NCBI GenBank assembly: GCA_026702755.1
Contig: JAPPBX010000082.1
Span: 62,001 to 126,000, forward strand
Direction: 5' to 3'
Source of the DNA: Candidatus Poribacteria bacterium
Lineage (GTDB): Bacteria; Poribacteria; WGA-4E; WGA-3G
DNA: 64,000 bases
The position numbers were made by a program, and so were the translations under genes. The notes under the pieces were generated by a model, which was not told the origin of the DNA, did not search any database, and saw only the letters and a list, made by a program, of their open reading frames with translations. Below, piece by piece: positions 43,443 to 52,623 of this stretch (positions within the stretch are counted from its first letter, which is position 1; each line of letters starts with the position of its first letter).

Positions 43443-44219
43443 TCACTCTCTCTTAAGTCGTCCCCAGAGCGTAGTAAGCTTGGCAGTCGGCTCAACAGCG
43501 AGACTCACGGGTTCTTCACCTTCATAAATCAGCAAATCATCCACATAACCCCGAGCAGTCATCGCCCAAGCAAGAAAAATGAACCATTTGGGGCGGGGCG
43601 CGAGTGCAGCATCCTGAAACGGTAGATTTCTTTTCGGTTGTGAAGCCAGAGCGGCTTCTCTACTGTCTCCAGTGTAAAAATCAAACAGATTTTTCTCAAA
43701 ATTGGAGACAATCCGGACGTAGTTCCACCTATTAACAGGGAAGTCTATTATCTTCCGCCACGGATTTCCGTGATGGACATGGCAACGAGCAATACTTCCG
43801 TGCCAGTCAACATAAGGTCCTCCAGCATCATTATCAAATGGTTCCTCCGCAGAATGAACACTGATAGCGAAAGATTGCTTCCCTCTCTCAATATAGACCC
43901 AAAATTCAACCGAAACGATAGACTCGTCAGTTTCTAATTTGTAAGGCAGCATGCGAAGTCTTCCCTGCTCCTTGAAGAAAATCGCGAGCGATTTTTTACC
44001 GGTTTTGACGTTATCAATAGAGACTTGAAACGTATCTTCTTTTTCGCCTACAGCGTGATCTTCAAATCCGGTTTGTTTGAGTATTTTCTGAGCAGGCACA
44101 CTCCTCACGCAAATGAAACCTAAAAGGACAGTTCCAACAACGACAAGATATTGGATAGAACATCGCTTCGCTACGCCAGCGACTCGTTTTGCTATCCGAA
44201 CGATTTTTACTTCATTCAT
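43443..44219 (-). CDS. Secreted LamG/jelly-roll-like protein with WGxLK tail
   Basis: The 258-residue product has a basic N terminus and a transmembrane or signal segment (about residues 20-42), then a jelly-roll-like domain (TGFEDHAVGEKEDTF, SIVSVEFWVYIERG, NRWNYVRIVSNFEKNLFDFY, RGYVDDLLIYEGEEP). It ends VEPTAKLTTLWGRLKRE, the same C-terminal pattern as four other secreted proteins. CTGGAG lies three bases before the ATG. It starts 30 bp after the first sigma-propeller gene stops and is likely in its operon. No enzymatic residues are apparent. Confidence 0.72.
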   Translation of the reverse strand: MNEVKIVRIAKRVAGVAKRCSIQYLVVVGTVLLGFICVRSVPAQKILKQTGFEDHAVGEKEDTFQVSIDNVKTGKKSLAIFFKEQGRLRMLPYKLETDESIVSVEFWVYIERGKQSFAISVHSAEEPFDNDAGGPYVDWHGSIARCHVHHGNPWRKIIDFPVNRWNYVRIVSNFEKNLFDFYTGDSREAALASQPKRNLPFQDAALAPRPKWFIFLAWAMTARGYVDDLLIYEGEEPVSLAVEPTAKLTTLWGRLKRE

Positions 44220-44249
44220 ATACTCCAGTCTCTCCTTTGAAAATTTTGT

Positions 44250-47200
44250 CTAAATTTTATCAAGCGGGAAACGGAGTACACCACGACCGAGCGTTCCGAC
44301 ATAAAGCGTGTTATTATCAACAGTAAAGGAGATGATCGGGCTTGGAACTTCCGGCGTAACTTGTTCCCATGTGCTCGAATTCTCCTTCAATGCATACACC
44401 TGTCGTTCCGTTGCGCCATAGACGGTTGCGCCGTCCACCGCAAATTTCTCTATGACAACCGGCGTGCCTTCCGCATCGGTTACCTTATGCCAACGCGTCC
44501 CATCGCTTGAATATGCGACACCTTTATCTGTTGCTACGTAAACAGTTGACCCAGCGAAGACGACTGTGTTGTAAGCGGCAACAGAAAATGGGAGATCTGC
44601 GGTGACATCATTCCAGGTATCCCCTTCATCAAACGACTGCATGAGGTGTCCATCCTGTTTGCCAACATAGAGGGTTTTACCGGACACCGCGAGTTTGACA
44701 CCGAGAGAGTGAATAAGATCAGTCGCCTCAGCGTGCTCAGCAGAATAGAGGTTAGAAAGAGAGGGGGGTTCGGCTTCATCTTTTAACCCGGTGTCGAACC
44801 AGGCAGTCATACCGGGTTTCCATCTGAAAAGTCGCTGCAGGTATTCAACATAGTAAGTATCACTGCTAACGGCAAAGTCACCAAAAAACGACATCATACC
44901 AGCTGTGGGTTGTTCCTGAAGTGCCTTATTGAGTGCTTCATTTTTTAGCCGCTGAAGATTGACGTTATTCTTAAGTGCCTCATTCAATTGGTCAGGATTG
45001 ATCTCCTTGAGTGCCCCAATTAACTGGTTAGAATCAAGATCTTCAATCTCTTGCTTACTCTTATCTGTAACCGCTTCCAGCAGGGTCTTCATCAGTTCTT
45101 CGGTCATTGGTATCTCTACTGATGTCCGGACCGTATTACCTGGCCCGACTTTCCCAAAAGCAGGCATGTCAGGGATAAACTTTGGGATAGTGTCCTCGGT
45201 GGATAGCCGAGCTATGGGTGAAGGTGAATTCATATGATTACCCCTCTTTACATAGAGAATACCGTCAAATGCCTTAATAATAACACCGTGGTCAATACCA
45301 CCGGGGAGCGGTGTCCACGACTCACCACTGTCTACTGAGGTGACGAATCCAGTCATTGAATTTGCGTAGAGCTTACCCTTAATAGCGATCAATGTCGGAA
45401 CGGTAGTGTCCACGAATCCAGTATTAAACTGATGCCACGATTTACCGGCATCGGTTGTCCGCTGAACCCCAGGCGGGACACCTCTATAGAAGGTGTTCTT
45501 ATCTAACATCAGCACAGGTGGGGCGATATTGTAATCTGATCCCAGCTTTAAATCTAAGGAATTCCAGGTCTCTCCGGTGTTTATAGAGTAGAAAAGTTCT
45601 CTGTTCGCGTCTACCACCATCACCTTTTCTGCTGCTGCGACTATCTTGATTTTCGAGAACATCTCCAGATCGACTCCAAATCCAACAGGAAACCCACGCT
45701 TCCTCTTTTTCTTTGTCTCATTCTCTAACCTCTTCCATGGATCTATAGAATACCAAGAATCACCTGAATCTGTTGAACGGTAAAGCGACCACCATGCGTT
45801 ATTGTCCATTCCTGATTTGGATCGCATCTCTGCATCTCCAGCTGCAGCATAAAGCCGGTGCTCTGCAACTATCAAGGCATAGATAGTCGGTTTCTCCATG
45901 CTCACCCCTTCTGGACGAATGTACACTCTTTCCCATGTCCCAGCACCAAGGCGATAGAGTCCGTTATCGGTGCCAGCAAATACGGTGTTCTCAACGGCAG
46001 CGAGCGCGTGAATCCTCTTGGCATCCAATCCATCTTTCAGAGATATCCACGATGCGCCCCTATCTTGGGAATGATAAACTCCTTCAGTAAGCCCAAGATA
46101 AAAGCCTGCGTCGGTTATCACTAACCCTGCTGGCGCGCCTTTTGGATGGCTGCCGAGCGAGTTCCATGTGCTACCACTATCGGTAGAAGTTAATATTTCC
46201 GTATCGGTAGCGACATAAAGCGTATCGTTGTGCTCTACCATTTGCCCCCCGCTCGTTAGCCAATCTTGCACGCTGCGTGAGGTTTCCATTTCGGCACTAA
46301 CAAGTTTCCATGCGCGCTGATCGTCCGACAATTTATAAAGACTGGTCGGTGTTCCCGCATAAATGTCCCCACCCGTTGTCGTAAAGAGGGTATTGACCGC
46401 GGCTCCCTCCGGTCCTTTTGTCTGTATCCATTGCGGTTTAGGCGTTGAAACTTCTGTTTCGTCAACGAGTGCTGCAGCGAAGAGGGGCGCGTCGGGTTTC
46501 TGACCGGCACCGGGGTTTTTACCGGGGGTAGCCGAACGACCCGCCTGATTCCGAATTGCGGGTTTCGCTGGTGAATCTAATACAAACGCTGCTTCAATAA
46601 TCTCAACCGTCCGTTCCGATGTGGCGTTTAAACTGTATGGTCTCTGAAAGCGGGAGAGGTATTGTGTACCAACACCCATCAGTAGGAAAATCAGAACCGC
46701 TGAGGCGGCAGAAAGCAACCAAGGTCCCATCGGCTTATTTGCAGTAGGTGCGGTGGGGGCAATACGCGAGATTTCACGCATGATATTCTCTGTTAGGTTA
46801 GTGGGCAGTTGGAAGCTGCCAAGGTTTTGTCGAATCATATTTTCTTCCTTCTTTAGGCGGTTTCGTGCGCGGCTAAGCCGGCTTTTAACGGTATTTGGAG
46901 AGACACCGAGAAATTCGCTGATGGTTTTGATTGTCATTTCACCGAGGTAATGGAGCGTCATCACTGTCCTTTCACTCTCAGGCAGTTTTTGGAGCAGTTC
47001 CTTGACGACTTCACGACGCGTCTCATCGGCTTCGGCTTCCTGTTTCTGGGCTACATATCGAGAGTATGACGCTCGATTCACCTCATTCATATCAGTGACC
47101 TCCAAGGATTGTTCCGGTAAGGATTTCTTTTGGAACCAGTCAGAACACAAGCGCGCCGCGATGACATAAAGCCATCCTCCAAACAAATTGTGATTTTTTA

Positions 47201-47387
47201 ATGTTTCGAGTTTTTGGTATGCCCTGAGAAACGCGTCCTGCGTGATTTCCTGAGCGATGTGAAAATCACCGATTTTTCGCCACACGAGGGCATGCACACC
47301 CTTCTGATACTTGTTGACGAGAAGAGCGAACGCCTCTTGATCGCCTTGGAGTACCTGTTGAATGAGTTGTGCATCTTTCTGTTCCAT
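44250..47387 (-). CDS. Transmembrane ECF sigma factor fused to an Asp-box beta-propeller, paralogue 1
   Basis: The 1,045-residue protein starts with an ECF sigma factor: sigma2 (about 10-85; DFHIAQEITQDAFLRAYQKL) and sigma4 (about 125-178; ERTVMTLHYLGEMTIKTISEFLGVSPNTVKSRLSRAR). One transmembrane helix (about 223-243) follows, then a proline-rich linker and a propeller with eight Asp-boxes (such as STDSGSTWNSL, TTDAGKSWHQF, SFDEGDTWNDV). A charged helical insert (about 760-826) interrupts the propeller. No separate anti-sigma gene is adjacent. The expected topology is sigma in the cytoplasm and propeller outside, so signalling would need release or conformational change. AAAGGAG precedes the ATG, with an ECF-type promoter 39 bp upstream. 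Confidence 0.88.
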   Translation of the reverse strand: MEQKDAQLIQQVLQGDQEAFALLVNKYQKGVHALVWRKIGDFHIAQEITQDAFLRAYQKLETLKNHNLFGGWLYVIAARLCSDWFQKKSLPEQSLEVTDMNEVNRASYSRYVAQKQEAEADETRREVVKELLQKLPESERTVMTLHYLGEMTIKTISEFLGVSPNTVKSRLSRARNRLKKEENMIRQNLGSFQLPTNLTENIMREISRIAPTAPTANKPMGPWLLSAASAVLIFLLMGVGTQYLSRFQRPYSLNATSERTVEIIEAAFVLDSPAKPAIRNQAGRSATPGKNPGAGQKPDAPLFAAALVDETEVSTPKPQWIQTKGPEGAAVNTLFTTTGGDIYAGTPTSLYKLSDDQRAWKLVSAEMETSRSVQDWLTSGGQMVEHNDTLYVATDTEILTSTDSGSTWNSLGSHPKGAPAGLVITDAGFYLGLTEGVYHSQDRGASWISLKDGLDAKRIHALAAVENTVFAGTDNGLYRLGAGTWERVYIRPEGVSMEKPTIYALIVAEHRLYAAAGDAEMRSKSGMDNNAWWSLYRSTDSGDSWYSIDPWKRLENETKKKRKRGFPVGFGVDLEMFSKIKIVAAAEKVMVVDANRELFYSINTGETWNSLDLKLGSDYNIAPPVLMLDKNTFYRGVPPGVQRTTDAGKSWHQFNTGFVDTTVPTLIAIKGKLYANSMTGFVTSVDSGESWTPLPGGIDHGVIIKAFDGILYVKRGNHMNSPSPIARLSTEDTIPKFIPDMPAFGKVGPGNTVRTSVEIPMTEELMKTLLEAVTDKSKQEIEDLDSNQLIGALKEINPDQLNEALKNNVNLQRLKNEALNKALQEQPTAGMMSFFGDFAVSSDTYYVEYLQRLFRWKPGMTAWFDTGLKDEAEPPSLSNLYSAEHAEATDLIHSLGVKLAVSGKTLYVGKQDGHLMQSFDEGDTWNDVTADLPFSVAAYNTVVFAGSTVYVATDKGVAYSSDGTRWHKVTDAEGTPVVIEKFAVDGATVYGATERQVYALKENSSTWEQVTPEVPSPIISFTVDNNTLYVGTLGRGVLRFPLDKI

Positions 47388-47425
47388 TGCGAGCTCCTTT
47401 GGAATCCTAACATCTTTTAATTTAA

Positions 47426-47455
47426 GTGACAGGTTTTAGATATTAAAAGGTTGCA
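47426..47455 (-). promoter_or_regulatory. ECF-type promoter of sigma-propeller paralogue 1
   Basis: On the minus strand TGCAACC (bases 47449-47455), 17 bp, TGTCAC (47426-47431). The same boxes and spacing occur before the two paralogues. The -10 is 38 bp from the start codon, giving a short leader. The AAC and GTC cores match known ECF sigma promoters, so autoregulation is likely. Confidence 0.75.
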
Positions 47456-47618
47456 TTATTTAACGATATTTTCAGAAAGAGGGTTTATGCGAATGAAAAG
47501 GCGCGCTTGGCAGCGCGCCTACGGTAATTTATTGGCAAAGTCTGGTGCGGTTAGGAGGGAAACACTCCAGCAAAACACCGCACCATAGGTGTCAATTTGA
47601 GAAAAACTGTATCATGGC

Positions 47619-47865
47619 ATGTAGGTTGGGTTGAACGGATACCACCAAAACCCTGAAGAACAATAGAAAAATGAACATGGTCGATATGTGTTACGTCAAA
47701 CACAAACCGAGTGAAACCCAACATTTTTGTGGAAACCACCGAGACAATGACGGTATGAAGTTGGGTTTCACTCGGTTCTTGATTACATACGACAACACAC
47801 CGGATTTGAGAGGTATTTGGGGAACACATCAGTCTTCTGAGTTCCGTTCAACCCAACCTACTGCT
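47619..47865. repeat. Nested inverted repeat with GTTGGGTTTCACTCGGT core
   Basis: Outer arms GTAGGTTGGGTTGAACGG (near 47621) and CCGTTCAACCCAACCTAC (ending about 47861) flank inner arms ACCGAGTGAAACCCAAC (near 47708) and GTTGGGTTTCACTCGGT (near 47760). The same motifs recur at 61.7 kb. This fills most of the 492-bp gap 47388-47879 together with a promoter and a CACCATAGGTGTCAATTT repeat near 47581. No ORF with a ribosome site is present. Confidence 0.65.
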
Positions 47866-47879
47866 TTGCCAACCTTTCG

Positions 47880-48449
47880 CTAATTGAATCCGAGCGTGTA
47901 ACGCTTCATAGAAGTCGCCTCACGCACCTCTATGCTTTCTACACTTGCCTCAAAACCTAAGTCTTCAACAGCCTCGATTAATGCTGCCTTCACACGGTTT
48001 GAAATTACATCACTTACGCCATTAGCAGGATCTGCACCAGCGAGTGCCTGCACGACAACAATAAAGTACTTCGGTTCATCGGGTTTCAGATGCCAACCTA
48101 TTTTATTCTCCAAAACAGGCTTGGTTGGTTCATCTGTCTCTTTTTTAAACGAAACCTCATTCGTAGAAGGCGTATATTTTACCGAAACTTGTGCTTCATT
48201 TCTCAACTTACCAAATGGTAGCGTTGCTTTCACTACCTTGTAGGTAGCATCTTCGATAACCAGATTATCAATTTTCTGCAACGAACTCATAACACTGAAA
48301 GCAGATGTAACTCGCGTCATACCGGTAACCGATAACGTGATGTCAAACCCCGTTTTGCCGAATTCTTCAGTAGTACACCCGAACTTAAAAACCAGCGACA
48401 CAGCAAATAAAATAAATAAACAAATAAGTAACCATTTTATCTGACGCAT
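47880..48449 (-). CDS. Membrane-anchored or exported protein downstream of sigma-propeller 2
   Basis: The 189-residue product has an N-terminal hydrophobic segment (about 5-24) ending in FGCTTEE; this resembles a lipoprotein signal, but the lipobox is poor, so a simple membrane anchor is equally possible. The rest is a soluble alpha/beta domain with no motif I recognise. GGAGG lies eight bases before the ATG at 48449; a longer frame starts at 48464. It begins 43 bp after the sigma-propeller gene, suggesting a shared operon and a role in the same signalling unit. Confidence 0.68.
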   Translation of the reverse strand: MRQIKWLLICLFILFAVSLVFKFGCTTEEFGKTGFDITLSVTGMTRVTSAFSVMSSLQKIDNLVIEDATYKVVKATLPFGKLRNEAQVSVKYTPSTNEVSFKKETDEPTKPVLENKIGWHLKPDEPKYFIVVVQALAGADPANGVSDVISNRVKAALIEAVEDLGFEASVESIEVREATSMKRYTLGFN

Positions 48450-48491
48450 CTCAATTTCCTCCACATTTTATAGTAAAATCTACAGTCCACA

Positions 48492-51400
48492 CTACTCGTC
48501 AAGCGTGAAACGTAGCACACCACTGCTGGAAGTTCCAACATAAAGCGTGTTGCCATCAACATCAAACGACAAGACAGTATCAGGGATTTCAGGTGTAACT
48601 CGTTTCCACATGTCAGAATTTTCTTTCAACTGATACACGTATTGTCCGGATGTCCCATATACCTTCGTGCCATCTACCACAATTTTTTCAATAACAAGTG
48701 GGCTGCCTTCAATGTCAACTGCCTCGTGCCATTGGGTTCCATCGCTTGAATAAGCGACCCCTTTATCGGTTGCTACATAAACAGTTGATCCCGCAAAGGC
48801 AATTGCCTTGAACTTCTCCACAGGAAACGGAAGGTCTGCGGTGGCATCGTTCCAAGTCTCCCCCTCATCAAATGATTGAGAGAGATGTCCATCTCTTTTT
48901 CCAACGTAAACGGTTTTACTTGCAACCGCGAGTTTGAAACCCATAGAATTAAAAACATCACTAAAAAGAGAAGTACCCGCCGAATAGTCAAAAGGGGTGG
49001 ACATTAAAGATGAAATAAAATTTTCGCCTTTATCTACTAACCCGGTGTCATACCAGGCATCTGTACCAGATTTCCATCTGAAGAGTCTCTGCTTGTATTC
49101 AACATAATACGTTTCGTCGCTGACAGAAAAATTTCCGAATATTGATGTCATAGCGTTTCCAATTGACTCTTGGACCATCTGATGCGCTGCTTTACTTGCC
49201 TCCTCAATATCCTTAGTATCGAGAATCTCACCGCTCTCAAGGTCTTGGTTAGCTATATCCTTGAGTACATCGCGTGCTGCCTTCTCGTTTTTTCGGTTTA
49301 ACCGATCCGTTAGTTCATTATTCAGCGGATCAACTTTTTCAAAAATCTTAGGGATCCCAGGAATAGGAATAAATTTGTCACCCTCTGTAGATAAACGCAG
49401 AATCTGAGGTTTTATGACTGCCATCCCCTTCATATAGAGCGCATCGTCAAATCTCCGAAAAACCGATATACCTCCCATAGGCGGAGCATCAACGGTAAAT
49501 GGTGTCCAAGACTCACCACCGTCAGTCGAGGTGACAAGTCCGTCCATTTCAGAGGCGTAGAGTTTACCGTTAATAGAGAATAGATCCATAACGGTAGTCC
49601 CAGCGAGTCCTGTATTAAGTTGATGCCACGATTCGCCTGCGTCAGTTGTGCGATAGACTCCAGTTTGGCTGCCTCTGTAGAAGGTATCTGCGTCCAACAT
49701 CACAATTGGTGGCGATATATTGTTCATTCCAGCAGACCTATCCTTTAAATCTAAGGAGGTCCACGTCTCGCCAGCATTAACTGAATAGAAAAGTTCACGT
49801 GGATGCGCTAACATAACTTTAGCGCCAGACGTGATTATTTTGAAATTTGAATAGGTAAAATCAACAGGCGTTGAATTGGCACCCTTCGGGGGAAATAGAG
49901 TTGAAATTCCGCCCTTCGGCTTTCTCTCATTTTCTGTCCTTTTTCTTGGATTTATAGCATACCACGTATTACCCAAATCGGTTGAGCGATAAACTGACCA
50001 CCAGTTATCGCCTGTCATTATCGCTTTGCCTTGGGTGCCGATCTCATTTGTAAATTCCCAACCCGCGGCAACATAGAGACGGTGTTCAGAGGCTGCTAAG
50101 GCGTGGACGGTCAGTTTTTGCCCGCGTTTATCTGCAGGACCCACTGACAACTGTTCCCACGCCTCAGCATTGCGGCGATAGAGGCCGGTATCGGTGCCGA
50201 CAAATACAGTGTTTTCAACGGAGACAAGTCCGCGAATCTTCTCGGTTTCTAAGCCATCTTTCAATGATACCCACGCTGTCTGATTATCTTCGGAAAAGAA
50301 AATATCTTCAATAAACGCGATATAAAACCCCGCATCGGTGACCGCCAAGCCTCTGGGGGCTCCTTCTGAATGGGTACCCAGCGAATTCCACGTCTCACCT
50401 CTATCTGTGGAAGCTAATACTTCGGTATCGGTGGCAAGGTAGAGCATATCACCATGCTCCGTCATCTGTATCCCACCCGCTATCCAATCTTGGATACCGA
50501 GTGAACTGGCACTTCTTGCATTAACGAGTCTCCATGTGCGCGCATCGTCCGCGAGTTTATAGAGGCTGGTGGGTGTACCTGCGTAAATATCACCAGAAAT
50601 TGTGGTAAAAAGGCCGTTAACAAGACCACCTTCCGGTCCCTTTGTTTGTATCCACTGCGGTTTAGGTGTTGAAACTTCTGTTTCGTCAATTGCTGCGGCG
50701 AAGAGTCGAGCGTCGGGTTTTTGACCGGCACCGGGGTTTTTACCGGGGGTAGTCGAACGACCTGCCTGATTTCGCGCTGCAGGTTTCGCGGGTGAATCTA
50801 AGACAAAATTTGCCTCAATAATCTCAACTGTCCGTTCCGATGTCGCATTCAAATCGTAAGGTCTCTGGAAGCGGGAGAGGTATTGTGTACCAACACCCAT
50901 CAGTAACAAAACTAAAACAGCCGAAGCGGCAGAAAGTGCCCAAGGAATCACCGGTTTATTCGTAGCAGGTGCGGTCGGAGTCATACGTGAGATTTCTCGC
51001 ATGATGTTTTCTGCTAATTGTGAAGGTAATTGGAAACTACCAAGGTTTTGTCGAATCATGTCTTCCTCCTTCTTTAGACGATTTCGTGCGCGGTTGAGTC
51101 GGCTCTTGACGGTATTCGGCGAAACACCGAGGAACTCACTGATGGTCTTGATCGTCATTTCTCCAAGATAATGCAGTGTCATCACTGTGCGTTCGCTTTC
51201 TGGCAGTTTTTGGAGCAATTTCTTGACGACTTCACGACGTGCCTCATCCGCTTCCGCCGCCTGCTTGCCTGCTATGTATCGAGAATATGACACTTGATTC
51301 ACCTCGCTTGCATCAGTAATTTCCAAGGATTGCTCCGGCGGGGGATTCTTTCGGAGCCAGTCGAGACACAAGTTTGACGCGATGACATAAAGCCAGCCAC

Positions 51401-51608
51401 CAAACGACTCATAGCTTTTCAAGGTTCCGAGTTTCTGGTATGCCTTGAGAAACGCGTCCTGTGCAATCTCTTGTGCAATGTGAAAGTCCCCGACTTTCCG
51501 CCACGCCAGCGCGTGAACACCTTTCTGATATTTGTTGACCAACGGCGAAAACGCGTCCTGGTCCCCCTCTAATATCCGTTGAATGAGTTTGGCATCTTTC
51601 TGTTCCAT
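48492..51608 (-). CDS. Transmembrane ECF sigma factor fused to an Asp-box beta-propeller, paralogue 2
   Basis: The 1,038-residue protein has the same plan as paralogue 1: ECF sigma2 and sigma4 (DFHIAQEIAQDAFLKAYQKL; FLGVSPNTVKSRLNRAR), a transmembrane helix (about 223-243), a proline-rich linker with GKNPGAGQKPDA, and a propeller with eight Asp-box-like motifs (STDRGETWNSL, TTDAGESWHQL, SFDEGETWNDA among them; one is degenerate). The helical insert differs strongly in sequence (NRKNEKAARDVLKDIANQDL ...). GGAGG precedes the ATG and an ECF-type promoter lies 43 bp upstream. A small exported protein follows. The sigma half is much more conserved between paralogues than the helical insert. Confidence 0.88.
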   Translation of the reverse strand: MEQKDAKLIQRILEGDQDAFSPLVNKYQKGVHALAWRKVGDFHIAQEIAQDAFLKAYQKLGTLKSYESFGGWLYVIASNLCLDWLRKNPPPEQSLEITDASEVNQVSYSRYIAGKQAAEADEARREVVKKLLQKLPESERTVMTLHYLGEMTIKTISEFLGVSPNTVKSRLNRARNRLKKEEDMIRQNLGSFQLPSQLAENIMREISRMTPTAPATNKPVIPWALSAASAVLVLLLMGVGTQYLSRFQRPYDLNATSERTVEIIEANFVLDSPAKPAARNQAGRSTTPGKNPGAGQKPDARLFAAAIDETEVSTPKPQWIQTKGPEGGLVNGLFTTISGDIYAGTPTSLYKLADDARTWRLVNARSASSLGIQDWIAGGIQMTEHGDMLYLATDTEVLASTDRGETWNSLGTHSEGAPRGLAVTDAGFYIAFIEDIFFSEDNQTAWVSLKDGLETEKIRGLVSVENTVFVGTDTGLYRRNAEAWEQLSVGPADKRGQKLTVHALAASEHRLYVAAGWEFTNEIGTQGKAIMTGDNWWSVYRSTDLGNTWYAINPRKRTENERKPKGGISTLFPPKGANSTPVDFTYSNFKIITSGAKVMLAHPRELFYSVNAGETWTSLDLKDRSAGMNNISPPIVMLDADTFYRGSQTGVYRTTDAGESWHQLNTGLAGTTVMDLFSINGKLYASEMDGLVTSTDGGESWTPFTVDAPPMGGISVFRRFDDALYMKGMAVIKPQILRLSTEGDKFIPIPGIPKIFEKVDPLNNELTDRLNRKNEKAARDVLKDIANQDLESGEILDTKDIEEASKAAHQMVQESIGNAMTSIFGNFSVSDETYYVEYKQRLFRWKSGTDAWYDTGLVDKGENFISSLMSTPFDYSAGTSLFSDVFNSMGFKLAVASKTVYVGKRDGHLSQSFDEGETWNDATADLPFPVEKFKAIAFAGSTVYVATDKGVAYSSDGTQWHEAVDIEGSPLVIEKIVVDGTKVYGTSGQYVYQLKENSDMWKRVTPEIPDTVLSFDVDGNTLYVGTSSSGVLRFTLDE

Positions 51609-51650
51609 TACAAGCCCCTCCGAAATCGCCTCGCCTATCTTTTGTTAAAA

Positions 51651-51680
51651 GTGACGAATTCTGAGTATTAAAAGGTTGCA
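51651..51680 (-). promoter_or_regulatory. ECF-type promoter of sigma-propeller paralogue 2
   Basis: On the minus strand TGCAACC (bases 51674-51680), 17 bp, CGTCAC (51651-51656), at the same distance from the start codon as in the paralogues. The spacer begins TTTTAATA as in paralogue 1. The rest of the gap 51681-51861 shows nothing else that I can support. Confidence 0.75.
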
Positions 51681-51861
51681 TTATTTTTCGGATAGGGAAT
51701 CAGGGTCAGGAAAGTGACACTAATAGAAACGATTAAAGGAGAGGAGAACGGCGTAACAGCAATTTTGGGAGGGTGGAAAACAATTCTATATGTATAATCT
51801 CCTGACAAGGGTAGGGAGGCTCCCATTCGTTACTGAAAGGGGGCATAAGAGGGTTGGGTGT

Positions 51862-52605
51862 TTAGAACTGTTTCAACTCTCCCCATGTTGTCGCGAGTTT
51901 TCCTTGAGGCGTTACGACGAACCCACCGCTGTTCGGAATGCTATCGCCGGTGACGGTGATATTATCAAAGCGCGCCGTATAATTCGCAAGACCGAAACCC
52001 ACACCACCCGTCCGAAAGTCAGGAAAGTCCTTAAAAGCCGCAACTTCTCTGAAAATCTGGAGTTTCGTAGGTTCCATAACCTGCTCCCGATTAATCCAAA
52101 AGGTGAAACTATCGCTTTGGACCCTTAATTTTAAATGTGACCATTTGTTCAACTTTAAGAGTGGATGTAGAGCATCGTGGAGAGGTGCGAATGACACGCC
52201 GTGTAAATTGCCTACTACACAACCTATTCGTGGTTTGTGAACCGGAGGCTCATCACCGATTATAACCACTGGGTCCTCAACACTGCAGTAAACTACCCAT
52301 GTCCCCTTAACCCGTGCAGCAATTGAGATACTGGAAATACCGTGTTTCTTAAGCGGCTTGACATCAAACTCAACGGTGTAGTCTTCCCATGTGTCATCTC
52401 CGGTCGTAAGTAAACGTTCAAACGTTTCACGGCTTACGGCGTGCAGTTCATTGTCAACAATTTCCCAAGAACCAGGAGCTTTATTCAACTGTACGAGTTC
52501 CTTCCATCCTTCCAGATCACCATCACCAAAGGTTTCTACAAACGTCCCTGCCCAGACAGAACAGGTAAAGAGAAAAAGGATTGCTACAATAGACACAAAT
52601 TTCAT
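51862..52605 (-). CDS. Secreted LamG/DUF1080-like protein with TTWGELK tail
   Basis: The 247-residue product has a signal peptide (about residues 1-20, ending CSVWAG) and a concanavalin-like jelly roll resembling DUF1080/3-keto-disaccharide hydrolase domains. Segments include TFGDGDLEGWKE, GSWEIVDNELHA, WEDYTVEFDVKP, KWSHLKLRVQSDSFTFWINREQV and GVGFGLANYTARFDNITVTG. It ends VTPQGKLATTWGELKQF, the shared C-terminal tail. The ATG at 52605 is eight bases after AAAGGA. It is probably co-transcribed with the Nudix gene 18 bp upstream. No catalytic residues are assigned. Confidence 0.75.
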   Translation of the reverse strand: MKFVSIVAILFLFTCSVWAGTFVETFGDGDLEGWKELVQLNKAPGSWEIVDNELHAVSRETFERLLTTGDDTWEDYTVEFDVKPLKKHGISSISIAARVKGTWVVYCSVEDPVVIIGDEPPVHKPRIGCVVGNLHGVSFAPLHDALHPLLKLNKWSHLKLRVQSDSFTFWINREQVMEPTKLQIFREVAAFKDFPDFRTGGVGFGLANYTARFDNITVTGDSIPNSGGFVVTPQGKLATTWGELKQF

Positions 52606-52623
52606 AATCATTTTCCTTTCGAT

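Noticed and set aside
51790-52128. 112-aa plus-strand ORF opposite the LamG/DUF1080-like gene
   Set aside because: It is antisense to a well-supported secreted-protein gene with signal peptide and ribosome site.
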